The notes under the pieces were generated by a model, which was given only the letters and a program-made list of their open reading frames with translations, was not told the origin of the DNA and ran no database searches. A stretch of 64,000 nucleotides of DNA. It comes from Streptomyces sp. CA-210063 (GTDB taxonomy: Bacteria > Actinomycetota > Actinomycetes > Streptomycetales > Streptomycetaceae). The stretch covers positions 6,138,001 through 6,202,000 of the forward strand of contig NZ_CP102512.1 of the NCBI RefSeq assembly GCF_024612015.1, given 5' to 3'. Below are positions 51,692 through 60,645 of the stretch, in pieces (the first letter of the stretch is position 1; every line of letters starts with the position of its first letter). Made by a program: the position numbers and the translations under genes.

Positions 51692-53275
51692 TCAGAAGCG
51701 GGGCGTATCCGATGTGTGCTGCGGCGTCGGGGTGATGTGCTGGTTGGCGCCGGGGTTCTGGCGGCCGGGCGGCTTGCAGGTGACGTCCTGTGCAGGGAGC
51801 TTTCCGCTGCTCAGGTAGGCGTTGACGGTGCGGTCGGCGCAGGAGCCCGGGTGTACGCCGTAGACGCCGTGGTCCAGGCCGCCCTTGACGTACACCATGC
51901 GCGAGCCCTTCAGGGCGCGGTGCATGCCGAGGCCGCTGGCCAGGGGCGTCTGGGAGTCCCACTGGTTCTGGACGGTGAGCAGGCCGACCTTGTTGTTCAC
52001 CGTGGTGACGGGCTCGGCCGGCTTGTCCCAGAACGCGCAGGGCTTGATGTGGGAGGCGAAGTCGCCGTAGAGCGGGTACTTGGCCTTGTCCCGGATCGCG
52101 TCACGCCGGTACTGCTCGGGGTCGCGCGGCCAGGCCGCGGTGTCGCCGCAGACCACGGCCCAGAAGGCGGCGGGCTGGTTGTCGTCCGGGACCTCCGCGG
52201 CCCAAGCCGCGGACCGGCGCAGTCCCTGCTGATCTTCCAGCGTGGGGGAGCGGTGGGAGGTCGCGTGGCCGCCGGCGATCTTCTTGTACTCGACGACCGT
52301 CTCGGCCGCGTCCTTGGGGCTGTAGAAGAACACGTCGCGGAGAGTGGCACGGATGTCGTCCCCGGTGAGCTTTTCGTCAGCGGTCACGAGGGGAGTGCGG
52401 TCGGCCTGGGCGATGAGCTTCCAGAACGTCTTCCTCACCTTGGCCGGGGTGTTGCCGAGTTTGTAGGTGCGGTGGCGCTGCGCGGTCCACTTCGTCCAGC
52501 GGGTGAAGGCCGGCTCGGCGCCCTCCGCCCAGATCTGGATCATGCCGCGCCAGGCCCGTGCGGGGTCGACCGCGCTGTCCAGCACGAAGCGATCGGTTCG
52601 CTTGGGGAACATCTGCGCGTAGACGGCACCCAGGTACGTGCCGTAGGAGATGCCCAGGTAGGAGATCTTCTTCTCGCCCAGAACGGCGCGGATGACGTCC
52701 ATGTCGCGGGCGGTGTTGCGGGTGGTGATGTACGGCAGCCTGTCGCCGTTCTTGGCACGGCACTTGTCGGCGACGGTGCGGGCCCACTTGACGTCCTGGT
52801 TGAACGTCTCCGGCTTGTAGGGGCGTTCGTCGTTCTGCTCCGTGTCCGTGAGACCGCACGTGACCGGGCTGCTGCGGCCCACGCCGCGCGGGTCGAACCC
52901 GATGAGGTCGTACCGCTCACGGACGTTCTTGGGCATCAACGGCTTCATTCCGACCGGCATGCTCAGGCCTTCGCCGCCCGGACCGCCGGGGTTGAAGAGG
53001 ATCACGCCGCGCCGCTTGCCGGGGACGCTGGTCTTCACTCGGGAGATGGCCAGCTTGATCGTCTTGGAGCCGGGGCGGCTGTAGTCGAGCGGGACCTTGA
53101 TCGTCGCGCACTGGTACGCGGCGGGCTGCGACGCGTCGCATCGGTGCCACGCGGGCTTCTGGTTCTCGAATCTCTTCAGCGGTTCCGCCGCCGATGCCTG
53201 CGCCGGGGCGAGGGCGGGGACCAGCGTCGCCGTGACCCCCACGGCGAGCAGGGGGGCTATGCGTCCTATTCGCAC
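51692..53275 (-). CDS. Secreted TAP-like alpha/beta hydrolase (tripeptidyl aminopeptidase type)
   Basis: 527 residues. The signal peptide IAPLLAVGVTATLVPALAPA is cut after ASA at about 29. Conserved signatures are FNPGGPGGEG (oxyanion), IGFDPRGVGRSSPVTC, the nucleophile elbow GISYGTYLG with Ser210, the acid in NQWDSQTP and the base in GGLDHGVYG. The family contains Streptomyces tripeptidyl aminopeptidases (Tap, SlpD/E) that release N-terminal tripeptides from secreted proteins. The GTG start at 53275 has AAGGA about 10 nt upstream. Confidence 0.94.
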   Translation of the reverse strand: MRIGRIAPLLAVGVTATLVPALAPAQASAAEPLKRFENQKPAWHRCDASQPAAYQCATIKVPLDYSRPGSKTIKLAISRVKTSVPGKRRGVILFNPGGPGGEGLSMPVGMKPLMPKNVRERYDLIGFDPRGVGRSSPVTCGLTDTEQNDERPYKPETFNQDVKWARTVADKCRAKNGDRLPYITTRNTARDMDVIRAVLGEKKISYLGISYGTYLGAVYAQMFPKRTDRFVLDSAVDPARAWRGMIQIWAEGAEPAFTRWTKWTAQRHRTYKLGNTPAKVRKTFWKLIAQADRTPLVTADEKLTGDDIRATLRDVFFYSPKDAAETVVEYKKIAGGHATSHRSPTLEDQQGLRRSAAWAAEVPDDNQPAAFWAVVCGDTAAWPRDPEQYRRDAIRDKAKYPLYGDFASHIKPCAFWDKPAEPVTTVNNKVGLLTVQNQWDSQTPLASGLGMHRALKGSRMVYVKGGLDHGVYGVHPGSCADRTVNAYLSSGKLPAQDVTCKPPGRQNPGANQHITPTPQHTSDTPRF

Positions 53276-53683
53276 GATGGCCGTTCCTTTCGATCAACTT
53301 CCGGGACGGAGCGACCATTTCGTGACTGCCGAGGCGGGCGAAACACACTGTGGTGCTATCTCGCTACGACTCCCGGCGTACACGAGAAGAGACGTGCGGA
53401 GGACAACCCGAACCGGCTGATCACCATCCGCACCAGCGTGAGACCACCCGGGTTCCATGCGACTGAACCCTGGCTAGGGGGTGGTACGCCGGCGTCATCG
53501 CGGCGTGAAGAGGATCATCGGAACCGGTGCCGTCGTCGCGCGGGGCGCGCAGGATCCAGGTGGGGGAGCAGTCGTGGAAGATCGAGGTCGATGGGCTGGG
53601 GCATGGGTCACGCTCCTGCGAAACCGGTCCGTGGTCAGGGCGCGGTGACGCTGGGGCGCGGGCAGGGGTGCGCACGTCACACT
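53276..53683. other. Intergenic or decayed
   Basis: About 400 nt between the peptidase and a response-regulator fragment. No gene is supported. Confidence 0.4.
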
Positions 53684-53923
53684 CTCCCGGGGCGTAAGCC
53701 CGTTCAGCCGTAGACGGGGGGCTGTGGACGCGACGGGGCGGCGCCGGGCCACGTCCTCGATGAGGCGGCGGGTGATGGACGGCGCGAGCAGCGCGTCACC
53801 GGCGGCGACCACCCGTATCACCTGAACGAGTTCGCCGACCTGCGCTCCCTTGAGCAGGAAGCCGTCGGCCCCGGCGTGCAGCGCCTCGTAGACGTAGTCG
53901 TCGATGTCGGAGGTGGTCATCAC
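53684..53923 (-). pseudogene. Response regulator fragment (NarL/LuxR family)
   Basis: MMTTSDIDDYVYEALHAGAD, GFLLKGAQVGELVQVIRVVA and AGDALLAPSITRRLIEDVAR match the end of a NarL-type receiver domain and the linker, up to NGLTPRE where the LuxR helix-turn-helix should begin. The DNA then changes to unrelated sequence. The first half of the receiver, with the phosphorylated Asp, is also absent. It is a doubly truncated remnant. Confidence 0.8.
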
Positions 53924-54049
53924 TGGCCGCAGAGCCGTCCGTGGCCACCGCCTCCCCGCTCCACGGGCCCCGCCCCTTGGTGGGTTCGGCGCCGACGATC
54001 GTGCTCCCGGACGGCCACGTGGTTCTGCGTGATCGCGTCGGGGCGGTGG

Positions 54050-54655
54050 TCAGCCGACCGGTTGTCCGCCCCAGTGCGTCACTGTCCAGCCGCGCCGTGG
54101 ATCGCCGTCCATGGCCACGATGTGGGTGTTCTCCAGCGGGTGCCGGGCGGCGTACGCGGCGTCGACGTTGCGGGACCGGGCGGCTGCCCAGGTGCGGATG
54201 GCCGCGCCGTGGCTGACGACGGCGGCGCCGTCCGCCCCCGATCCGGCTATCTCCTCGATGACCTCGTCATAACGGGTCAGGGCCTCCTCGCCCGTTTCTC
54301 CTCCGGGCATGCGCAGGTCCGTCTGCCCCGAGGCCCATGCCATCACCGTCTTCAGATACAGCTGCACGGACTCGGCGTCCCGGTTCATCTCCAGATCGCC
54401 CGCGCTCAGCTCGCGCAGGCCCTCCCGTACGACGGGCCGCAACCCGCGCTCCCGGGCCAGAGGCGCCGCCGTCTGCCGGGCGCGCCGCAGCGTCGAGACG
54501 TACAAGGCGTCGATCGGCTCGTTCGCGAGACGCCCTACCAGCTCCTCCGCCTGCTGCCTCCCGAGCGTGGTGAGCTCCGCTCCCGGTGCGTCGGTGTCCA
54601 AGGCATGCGTGAGGTTGGACGTGGTCTGGCCATGACGGGTGAGCAACAGACGCAT
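54050..54655 (-). CDS. Histidine phosphatase (phosphoglycerate mutase-like) family protein
   Basis: 201 residues from the ATG at 54655 (MRLLLTRHGQTTSN). The RHG motif carries the phosphorylated His; the second Arg and Glu are in STLRRARQTAAPLA and LRELSAGDLEM; the second His is in AAVVSHGAAIRTWAA. Members hydrolyse phosphate esters of small metabolites, and the substrate here is unknown. Longer upstream frames cover low-complexity DNA and the 22-bp repeat at 54779. Confidence 0.93.
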   Translation of the reverse strand: MRLLLTRHGQTTSNLTHALDTDAPGAELTTLGRQQAEELVGRLANEPIDALYVSTLRRARQTAAPLARERGLRPVVREGLRELSAGDLEMNRDAESVQLYLKTVMAWASGQTDLRMPGGETGEEALTRYDEVIEEIAGSGADGAAVVSHGAAIRTWAAARSRNVDAAYAARHPLENTHIVAMDGDPRRGWTVTHWGGQPVG

Positions 54656-54778
54656 CGCAGCGGACGTCCTCTCGGTGAACGGGAACCAGGCCCGTACGGA
54701 CAACGGAGAAAAGCATACGAGCCACCCTGCGACCCTGGCAGGTTCTTGCTGTGGCCAGAGCTGTCTCCTGCTGGCGAG

Positions 54779-54822
54779 CGCATGGATGCCAGGAGAGACA
54801 CGCATGGATGCCAGGGGAGACA
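54779..54822. repeat. 22-bp direct repeat, two copies
   Basis: CGCATGGATGCCAGG followed by A or G and GAGACA occurs twice in tandem upstream of the histidine phosphatase gene, about 130 nt before its start. Confidence 0.8.
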
Positions 54823-54914
54823 AGTAGATACAAGCATCACGGCCTCAGCAACGCAGGCTCCGGGTAAGTATGCTCATGTCCCGGCACTCGGCAGCTGGTG
54901 CGCATCTCGTCGCG

Positions 54915-54926
54915 TAGAGTGCTCTT
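54915..54926 (+). promoter_or_regulatory. Possible promoter giving a leaderless gntR mRNA
   Basis: TAGAGT at 54915-54920 is a good -10 match, 6 nt before the GTG at 54927, so transcription would start at or one base before the start codon. No ribosome binding site is present. A -35 box is not clear. Confidence 0.5.
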
Positions 54927-55679
54927 GTGTCCGAGCCCGAGGTGCCCAGAGGATCCGCGGCGAGCGGAAGATTTCAGTCACTCTTGGATGAACTGGGGTT
55001 CCGTATCAGCAGTGGCGCTCTGCCGCCCGGGCATCTGGTTCGCGTGGAGGACCTGGAGAAGGAGTTCGGTGTCTCCCGCAGTGTCGTGCGTGAGGCCGTC
55101 CGGGTCCTCGAGTTCCTCGGCTTGCTGCGCAGCGCGCGCGGCGTCGGTGTGACGGTGCGGGAAGACCGCGACTGGAACGCCCTGGACCCGCGCGTGATCG
55201 GATGGCGGCTCGCCTACGAGAAGACCCGCGCCACCGAACTGCACGCGCTCGCTCAGCTGCGTTACGCGATCGAGCCTGTCGCGGCCGAGTACATGTGCGC
55301 GGCGTCCACACGACGAGAACGCGCCGAACTGCTGCTCTGCGCGGAGGAGATGGCTGCGAAGGCCGATGACATCGCCGCCTTCACGGCACAGGACGTCCGG
55401 TTCCACTCGCTCATTCTCGGTGGCACCCGGAACCACCTCTTCACGGCGCTGGAGCCGACCTTCACCACCGGCCTCATAGGCCGTAGTGACTACCACTTGA
55501 TGCCCAGTACGCCCGATGAGAAGTCGATCGAACTCCACCTCGGGGTGGCCGAAGCCATCTTCGACGGGGAGGGCGGCCGCGCCGCCGAACTGCTGCGGAT
55601 CCTGCTCAAGGAGGTCGTCGAGCGCTTCGCCGAGGCCGACGGGTGGAATGCGGGCTCCGCCCCGAGCGACTCGGCCTGA
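54927..55679 (+). CDS. FadR-subfamily GntR regulator
   Basis: 250 residues. The GntR winged helix at about 15-85 reads LLDELGFRISSGALPPGHLV, VEDLEKEFGVSRSVVREAVR, VLEFLGLLRSARGVGVTVRE. The C-terminal FCD helical bundle reads LAQLRYAIEPVAAEYMCAAS, with metal or ligand residues in the His of QDVRFHSLILGGTRN and IELHLGVAEAIF. Such regulators control sugar-acid catabolism, for example gluconate. The convergent zinc alcohol dehydrogenase nearby is a plausible target; TTGTACAA in front of that gene could be the operator. Confidence 0.92.
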   Translation: MSEPEVPRGSAASGRFQSLLDELGFRISSGALPPGHLVRVEDLEKEFGVSRSVVREAVRVLEFLGLLRSARGVGVTVREDRDWNALDPRVIGWRLAYEKTRATELHALAQLRYAIEPVAAEYMCAASTRRERAELLLCAEEMAAKADDIAAFTAQDVRFHSLILGGTRNHLFTALEPTFTTGLIGRSDYHLMPSTPDEKSIELHLGVAEAIFDGEGGRAAELLRILLKEVVERFAEADGWNAGSAPSDSA

Positions 55680-55800
55680 GCAGCCGCGAGGCCGCGACGG
55701 TCGTCATTTCACCGACCCCGTCGGAAGACGTGGTTGATCACGGTGGTTGATCACGGTGGATGATCACGATGGGTGCCCACGAAGAGGACGCCGGCCATCA

Positions 55801-55860
55801 GGCTGCCGTCGCCCCGCCTGCCGTCGCCCCGCCTGCCGTCGCCCCGCCTGTCGCCGCCCC
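55801..55860. repeat. 15-bp tandem repeat, about 4 units
   Basis: CTGCCGTCGCCCCGC repeats three times and ends in a diverged unit (CTGTCGCCGCCCCGC), between the convergent GntR and dehydrogenase genes and touching the latter's stop. Confidence 0.85.
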
Positions 55861-55865
55861 GCAGC

Positions 55866-56885
55866 TCAGCCCTGCCGGTCCGGTGCGACGTGGATCTTGG
55901 GCCCGGGACCGGCGCCGGTCGGCCGCTTTCCCGCCAGCACGGCGTCGACCCCGTCGAGGCCGACCGTCTCGGCGATCAGCGGACGTGGGTCCACCTCGCC
56001 CTTCGCGTAGGCCTCGATCGTCGCGTCGAGTCCCGGTGACGCGCTGAGAATCCCGATGGCCGTGACGTCCTTGAGCACCAGCGACCGCGTGTCGATCAGG
56101 CTCGGGCTCCCCGCGACGCCGATGTAGACGACCCGCCCTCCCGGCTCGATCAGTTCGAGTGCCTTCGCCGGCAGTTCCGGCGCGTTGGACGCGTCGATCA
56201 CGGCGTCGTAGGGGAGATCCGGAAGCGTGTCCTCCGTCCAGGCGGCATCGAAGCCCAGCGTCGCCGCGAACTCCAGCGAACCCCCCGGACGGCCCATGAG
56301 GTGCACCTCGGCGCCGTCCCGCCGCGCGAACATCGCCACCAGAAGCCCGATGGTGCCCGGTCCGAGCACGAGCACCCGGTCTCCGGGCCTGATCGAGGCC
56401 GCCTGCGCGGCCCGCAGCGCGTTTCCGCCGGGCTCGACCATCGCGCCCATGGCGTCGTCGACGGTGTCGGGCAGGACGTGCAGCGACGAGGCCGGCACGG
56501 CCAGCCGCTCGGCGAGGGCGCCTGCCCGGCCGCCGCGAATGCCCACCTCCTGGCGTGCCTCGCAGACGTGCTGGATCCCGCCTCGGCACCGGCGGCAGTG
56601 ACCGCAGCCGAGCATGGTGTCACCCATGACCCGCCGTCCGATCCACGACCGGTCGACCCCGTCCCCCACGGCGGAGACGGTGCCCGACCACTCGTGTCCC
56701 AAGCGCATGGGAAACCGCGCGTGACCTTCGCGGAGATACTCCATCTCCCCGGTGTAGAACTCGACGTCGGTGCCGCAGACACCGGCACGGGCGACGTCGA
56801 CGACGACCTCGCCCGGTGCGGCCACCGGAGCGTCGACCTCCACCACCCCGGCCTCACCGGGACCGAAAAGGACGAACGCCCTCAC
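55866..56885 (-). CDS. Zinc-dependent medium-chain alcohol/polyol dehydrogenase
   Basis: 339 residues. The catalytic zinc site is at CGTDVEFYTG (Cys) and LGHEWSG (His, Glu), and the structural zinc at GCGHCRRCRGGIQHVC (four Cys). The nucleotide-binding motif is GPGTIGLLVAMFARRDG. This is the L-threonine/L-idonate/sorbitol dehydrogenase branch, which oxidises secondary alcohols with NAD(P)+. The GTG start at 56885 has a weak upstream site. Presence of a GntR-type regulator gene nearby points to a sugar-acid or polyol substrate. Confidence 0.92.
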   Translation of the reverse strand: MRAFVLFGPGEAGVVEVDAPVAAPGEVVVDVARAGVCGTDVEFYTGEMEYLREGHARFPMRLGHEWSGTVSAVGDGVDRSWIGRRVMGDTMLGCGHCRRCRGGIQHVCEARQEVGIRGGRAGALAERLAVPASSLHVLPDTVDDAMGAMVEPGGNALRAAQAASIRPGDRVLVLGPGTIGLLVAMFARRDGAEVHLMGRPGGSLEFAATLGFDAAWTEDTLPDLPYDAVIDASNAPELPAKALELIEPGGRVVYIGVAGSPSLIDTRSLVLKDVTAIGILSASPGLDATIEAYAKGEVDPRPLIAETVGLDGVDAVLAGKRPTGAGPGPKIHVAPDRQG

Positions 56886-56966
56886 CGGCGCTCAACCCCG
56901 CGCTGGGAGTACCGAGCCACCATGAACCTCCTGCCGCCAGAACCCCTTACGTGAAGCTAAGCATAT

Positions 56967-56974
56967 TTGTACAA
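56967..56974. promoter_or_regulatory. TTGTACAA palindrome, candidate GntR operator
   Basis: An 8-bp palindrome with GT and AC half-sites, in an AT-rich patch (GCATATTTGTACAAGG) about 85 nt upstream of the dehydrogenase start and about 120 nt before the divergent gene at 57092. It fits the GT-N-AC core of FadR/GntR operators. Confidence 0.45.
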
Positions 56975-57078
56975 GGGAACTCGGTAGCCGAAACCGGCTG
57001 CCGGGACTGGGGCGGTGCGGCGGCTTGTGGGCGAGTACGGCGCCGGCGGCGTGAAACACGAGCGAAACGGGCGATTCC

Positions 57079-57091
57079 TAGACTCCGGCAG
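57079..57091 (+). promoter_or_regulatory. TAGACT promoter for a leaderless mRNA
   Basis: TAGACT at 57079-57084 is a good -10 box, 7 nt before the ATG at 57092. Transcription from it would begin at or just before the start codon, and no ribosome binding site exists. Confidence 0.55.
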
Positions 57092-57520
57092 ATGCGCCAC
57101 CTGACCATCCTTGACGCCCCCACGGAGTGGAGCCGGTTCACCGAGGGCTCCGTCGAGCGCCGGATGCTGCTCGCCCTCGGCGACCGGCTCGGCACCGAGC
57201 TGCGTCCGAAGCCGCTCATGCTGCCCGACGGCAGCCGCGTCGAGGTCGAGGGAATCGACACCGCGGGCCGCGTGCTCGTCCAACTCGTCAGCAATCAGGG
57301 CGCGTACAAGCCCGCCTACCGCAACAAGGTCATGGCGGACATGTTCAAGCTGCTCTGGCTGCGGGACTCGGTCCCGACCGCCGAGCGCGCCGTACTCCTC
57401 GTCACCGAGCTGATCGTGCAGGCACTCGGCGGCTGGGTGACACGCGCGGCGGCCGACCTCGGGATCGAGATCTACGTCTTCGACGGCAGCACGGCCGTAA
57501 CACTGCCGCCCCGGACGTAA
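57092..57520 (+). CDS. Conserved hypothetical protein, 142 residues
   Basis: MRHLTILDAPTEWSRFTEGS, then MLLALGDRLGTELRPKPLML, VLVQLVSNQGAYKPAYRNKV, MADMFKLLWLRDSVPTAERA, LLVTELIVQALGGWVTRAAA and IEIYVFDGSTAVTLP. It looks like a compact alpha-beta protein with a C-terminal nucleic-acid or ligand fold. I do not recognise a family. It is between the dehydrogenase and the ABC transporter operon and may be unrelated to either. Confidence 0.8.
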   Translation: MRHLTILDAPTEWSRFTEGSVERRMLLALGDRLGTELRPKPLMLPDGSRVEVEGIDTAGRVLVQLVSNQGAYKPAYRNKVMADMFKLLWLRDSVPTAERAVLLVTELIVQALGGWVTRAAADLGIEIYVFDGSTAVTLPPRT

Positions 57521-57663
57521 AGTCCCCGAAACGCGGCGGGGTGGGGCGGTGAAACACAGGGCTCCTACGGTCGGAGGCACCTAAGCGGATTTCCGCGTGG
57601 CAGTCTCCCGCACTCGCTACGCACGCTCTCCGACTTCCAGGATCGGGCCTTCGTGCTCGCGAC

Positions 57664-58512
57664 ATGGATGGGAGCGTGAAGGTGACTGGCACGCCAGCAC
57701 TTGAGTTGCGGTCGGTGCACCGGGTCTACGGATTCGGGTCGTCCGCGACGAATGCCCTCGACAACGTGGATCTGACGGTGCCGCCCGGCCGCTTCGTCAG
57801 CCTCATCGGGCCCAGCGGCTGCGGCAAGTCGACACTGCTGCGCATCGTGGCCGGCCTCGAACAGCCCGACCGGGGCGAGGTCCGGGTGCACGGCGTGCCC
57901 CCGGCGCAGGCCTGCGCCGCCAAGATGATCGGGCTCGTGCCGCAGAGCCCCGCCCTGCTGCCGTGGCTGTCCGTGCTGCGGAACGTCACTCTGCCGCAGA
58001 AGATCAACAAGGGGTCGGCCAGACGCCGTGAGCGCATCGCCGGTTTCGGGGAGCGCCAGACCGCGCCGTCCGCCCCCGACATGCGGGAACTCCTCGTCAA
58101 GGCGGGTCTCGGCGAGGCCATGGACAAGCTTCCGGCCCAGATCTCCGGCGGCATGCGGCAACGTGCCGCGATCGTACGGGCCTTCGGCCTGCGGCCCGAC
58201 GTGCTCGTCATGGACGAGCCGTTCTCGGCGCTCGACGAGTTCACCCGCGAGAGCCTGCAGGACCAGCTGCTCGACCTGTGGGACGAGCTGAAGACGACGG
58301 TCCTGTTCGTCACCCACTCCGTGTCCGAGGCCGTCCGGCTCTCCGACACCGTGGTCGTCATGGCCCCGCGCCCCGGCCGCGTCGTGGACGTCATCGACGT
58401 CGACCTGCCCCGGCCACGCGGTGATCGCCTCTTCGGGGAGCGCCGCTTCCACGAGTACGAGGACCTGATCCGAGACCGACTGCGCCGTGCCTGGCACGGC
58501 GAAGCCGCATGA
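57664..58512 (+). CDS. ABC transporter ATPase (SsuB/TauB/ThiZ type)
   Basis: 282 residues. Walker A GPSGCGKST is at about 49-57, the Q loop in IGLVPQSPALLPWLSV, the signature ISGGMRQRA near 160, Walker B VLVMDEPFSALDEF near 180 and the switch His in FVTHSVSEA near 217. Importers of this subfamily take up sulfonates, taurine, nitrate or thiamine-pyrimidine precursors. It opens a co-directional operon (ATPase, permease, binding protein, RutA-like, hydrolase, NtaA-like, MFS). Confidence 0.93.
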   Translation: MDGSVKVTGTPALELRSVHRVYGFGSSATNALDNVDLTVPPGRFVSLIGPSGCGKSTLLRIVAGLEQPDRGEVRVHGVPPAQACAAKMIGLVPQSPALLPWLSVLRNVTLPQKINKGSARRRERIAGFGERQTAPSAPDMRELLVKAGLGEAMDKLPAQISGGMRQRAAIVRAFGLRPDVLVMDEPFSALDEFTRESLQDQLLDLWDELKTTVLFVTHSVSEAVRLSDTVVVMAPRPGRVVDVIDVDLPRPRGDRLFGERRFHEYEDLIRDRLRRAWHGEAA

Positions 58513-58525
58513 GCGGGGCGTGGAG

Positions 58526-59380
58526 ATGACCGTAACCGACGAACGCACCACCCTGGCGACCGAGACGGAACAGCCCACCGAACCGTCGCGCTTCAGCCTC
58601 AGGCATCCGAGGTCCCGGATCGCCTGGATCCGTCCCTCCGTGTGGGCGCCCCTCCTGGTGATGCTGGCGTTCCTCGCCGTCCTGTGGCAGTGGGGAGCCG
58701 GGCAACTGCCCTACCTGCTGCCGCCGCTGCCCGAGATCGGCAGCTCGTTCACCACCCAGTTCGGCTACTACGTCGACAACGCCCTGGTCACCCTGGGTGA
58801 GGCGGTGGCCGGCCTCGCGATGGGGTTCGTCGCCGCGTTCGCGCTGGCGGTGCTGACGACCGAACTCCCGCTGCTGCGCCGGGCCGTCATGCCGATCGCC
58901 GTCGTGCTCAACGTCACCCCGCTCGTGGCGATCGCACCCGCCCTGGTCGTGGCCTTCGGCTTCGGCCCGCTGCCCAAACTCGTCATCGCCGGCCTGATCT
59001 GCTTCTTCCCGATCCTCATCAACACCGCGGCCGGTCTGCGGTCCGTGCCGCAGCAGGTGCTGCAGGTGTACCGGACGATGGATGCCGGCCGCTTCGAGCT
59101 GCTGTGGCACGTGCGCGTCCCCAACGCGCTGCCGTACCTGTTCGCGGCGCTGCGCATCGTCCTCCCCCTGTCGATCGTCGGCGCCGTGGTGGCCGAGATG
59201 TCGGCGTCGGGATCGACCCACGGCCTCGGCACCGCGATCAGCGTGGCCTCGTCCATGAACCAGCTGCCGGTCGTATACGCCTCGATCCTCGTCCTCGCGG
59301 TCATGGGTGTGCTGCTGCTGCTCGCCGTGACGCTGGTCGAGCGCCGCGTCCTCCACTGGCACGACAGCGCCCACAACTGA
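58526..59380 (+). CDS. ABC transporter permease (SsuC/ThiX type)
   Basis: 284 residues with six hydrophobic segments (VWAPLLVMLAFLAVLWQWGA, AGLAMGFVAAFALAVLTTEL, PIAVVLNVTPLVAIAPALVV) and the cytosolic EAA-like loop YRTMDAGRFELLWHVRVPNA that contacts the ATPase. It starts 13 nt after the ATPase gene. Confidence 0.93.
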   Translation: MTVTDERTTLATETEQPTEPSRFSLRHPRSRIAWIRPSVWAPLLVMLAFLAVLWQWGAGQLPYLLPPLPEIGSSFTTQFGYYVDNALVTLGEAVAGLAMGFVAAFALAVLTTELPLLRRAVMPIAVVLNVTPLVAIAPALVVAFGFGPLPKLVIAGLICFFPILINTAAGLRSVPQQVLQVYRTMDAGRFELLWHVRVPNALPYLFAALRIVLPLSIVGAVVAEMSASGSTHGLGTAISVASSMNQLPVVYASILVLAVMGVLLLLAVTLVERRVLHWHDSAHN

Positions 59381-59489
59381 CCCGGCTCACCCCAGCACAG
59401 CAACCCGTCGCCCGCGATGGCGGGGGCTCGGCGACCCATGCCCTCATCCGCACCGTTCCCCGGCGGCCACCGCCAGTTCGGAGTCACCC

Positions 59490-60614
59490 ATGTCACCCGT
59501 GCAGTCCCGTCTCATGAGATCCGGGCTCGCCTCCCTCGCCGCGATCGCGCTGACGACCGGCGTCGCCGGATGCGGCTCGGAGGCCGGCGCCGGCACCTCG
59601 ACCGGCCCGGAAGGATCCGCGATCTCCGCCGAGCGGTGCGCCGAGAACAAGGCCGCCGGCACGATCACCTATCTGTCGGGCTACCAGTACCAGTCGTCGG
59701 TGTCGATCCTCGAGTACATCGCCGCGAGCAAGCTCGGCTACTTCAACGACCTCTGCCTGAACGTGGTCCTCAAGCCCGGCACCGGCGACACGGCGCAGAA
59801 CACCAAGCTGCTCGCGAGCGGACAGGCGACCGTCAGTCCGGTCGCCGAGCAGGACGTCATCCAGGCCCGGGCCAACGGCATCGACATCACGGGCATCTCC
59901 TCATATTCGAACGCCGGCCTCGAAGTCCTGATGACGAACAAGGACATCACCAAGCTGACCCAGCTCGACGGCAAGGTCGTCGGCCACAAGGGCTACGTAC
60001 CGGCCACCGTCCAGGCGATGCTGATCAAGGCCGGAGTCCAGTGGGACTCGCTCAAGCTGGTCAAGCAGGGCTACGACCCCTCCGTACTGCCGCGCGGACA
60101 GGGCGGCCTCGAAGCCCTCACCGGGTTCGTCTCCAACGAGCCCAACCAGCTCAAGGCGGCCGGCGACGCCGTCACGGTGTGGAAACCCATCGACTACGGC
60201 GTCCCGAGCTCGCTCGGCGCGATGGCGGTCGACCCGGCGTTCGCCAAGGCGCACCCGCACGCCGTCGAGGACATCCTGCGCGCCGCCCTGCACGCCTACG
60301 ACTACTGCGGCGCCGGCGACGAGCACATCGCCGAGTGCGTCGGGTATGCGGCGCAGCTGTCCGGGCCGACGTACGACAAGGAACTGAACACGGCCATCTG
60401 GAAGACCGAGACTCAGGTCGTGAAGGACCATCCGACGGCCGGACAGCCGCTGGGCGCCGTCGACCCGAAGAACGTCGAGGGGATCGTCGACATGTTGCAC
60501 CGGTTCGAGATCGTGCCCGACAGCGTGACCGCCGACCGGGCCGAGGGATGGTTCGACACCTCGTACGTCAAGAACATCCACGCCGCCGACAAGCTGGTCT
60601 GGCCCGCCCCGTAG
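59490..60614 (+). CDS. ABC substrate-binding lipoprotein (NMT1/THI5-like)
   Basis: 374 residues. A lipoprotein signal ends in VAGC with Cys28 as the lipidated residue. The NMT1/SsuA fold shows TITYLSGYQYQSSVSILEYI, AASKLGYFNDLCLNVVLKPG, NTKLLASGQATVSPVAEQDV, GVPSSLGAMAVDPAFAKAHP. Members bind pyrimidine precursors, sulfonates or nitrate; with RutA-like enzymes downstream a pyrimidine or another N-heterocycle is the best guess. The gap before it, 59381-59489, has no gene. Confidence 0.92.
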   Translation: MSPVQSRLMRSGLASLAAIALTTGVAGCGSEAGAGTSTGPEGSAISAERCAENKAAGTITYLSGYQYQSSVSILEYIAASKLGYFNDLCLNVVLKPGTGDTAQNTKLLASGQATVSPVAEQDVIQARANGIDITGISSYSNAGLEVLMTNKDITKLTQLDGKVVGHKGYVPATVQAMLIKAGVQWDSLKLVKQGYDPSVLPRGQGGLEALTGFVSNEPNQLKAAGDAVTVWKPIDYGVPSSLGAMAVDPAFAKAHPHAVEDILRAALHAYDYCGAGDEHIAECVGYAAQLSGPTYDKELNTAIWKTETQVVKDHPTAGQPLGAVDPKNVEGIVDMLHRFEIVPDSVTADRAEGWFDTSYVKNIHAADKLVWPAP

Positions 60615-60645
60615 CCGCAGGAATCTCACGGAAAGGCGCACACAC

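Noticed and set aside
57540..57663. TPP riboswitch in front of the ABC operon
   Set aside because: No conserved CTGAGA or ACCTGATC-type motifs can be found in the leader.
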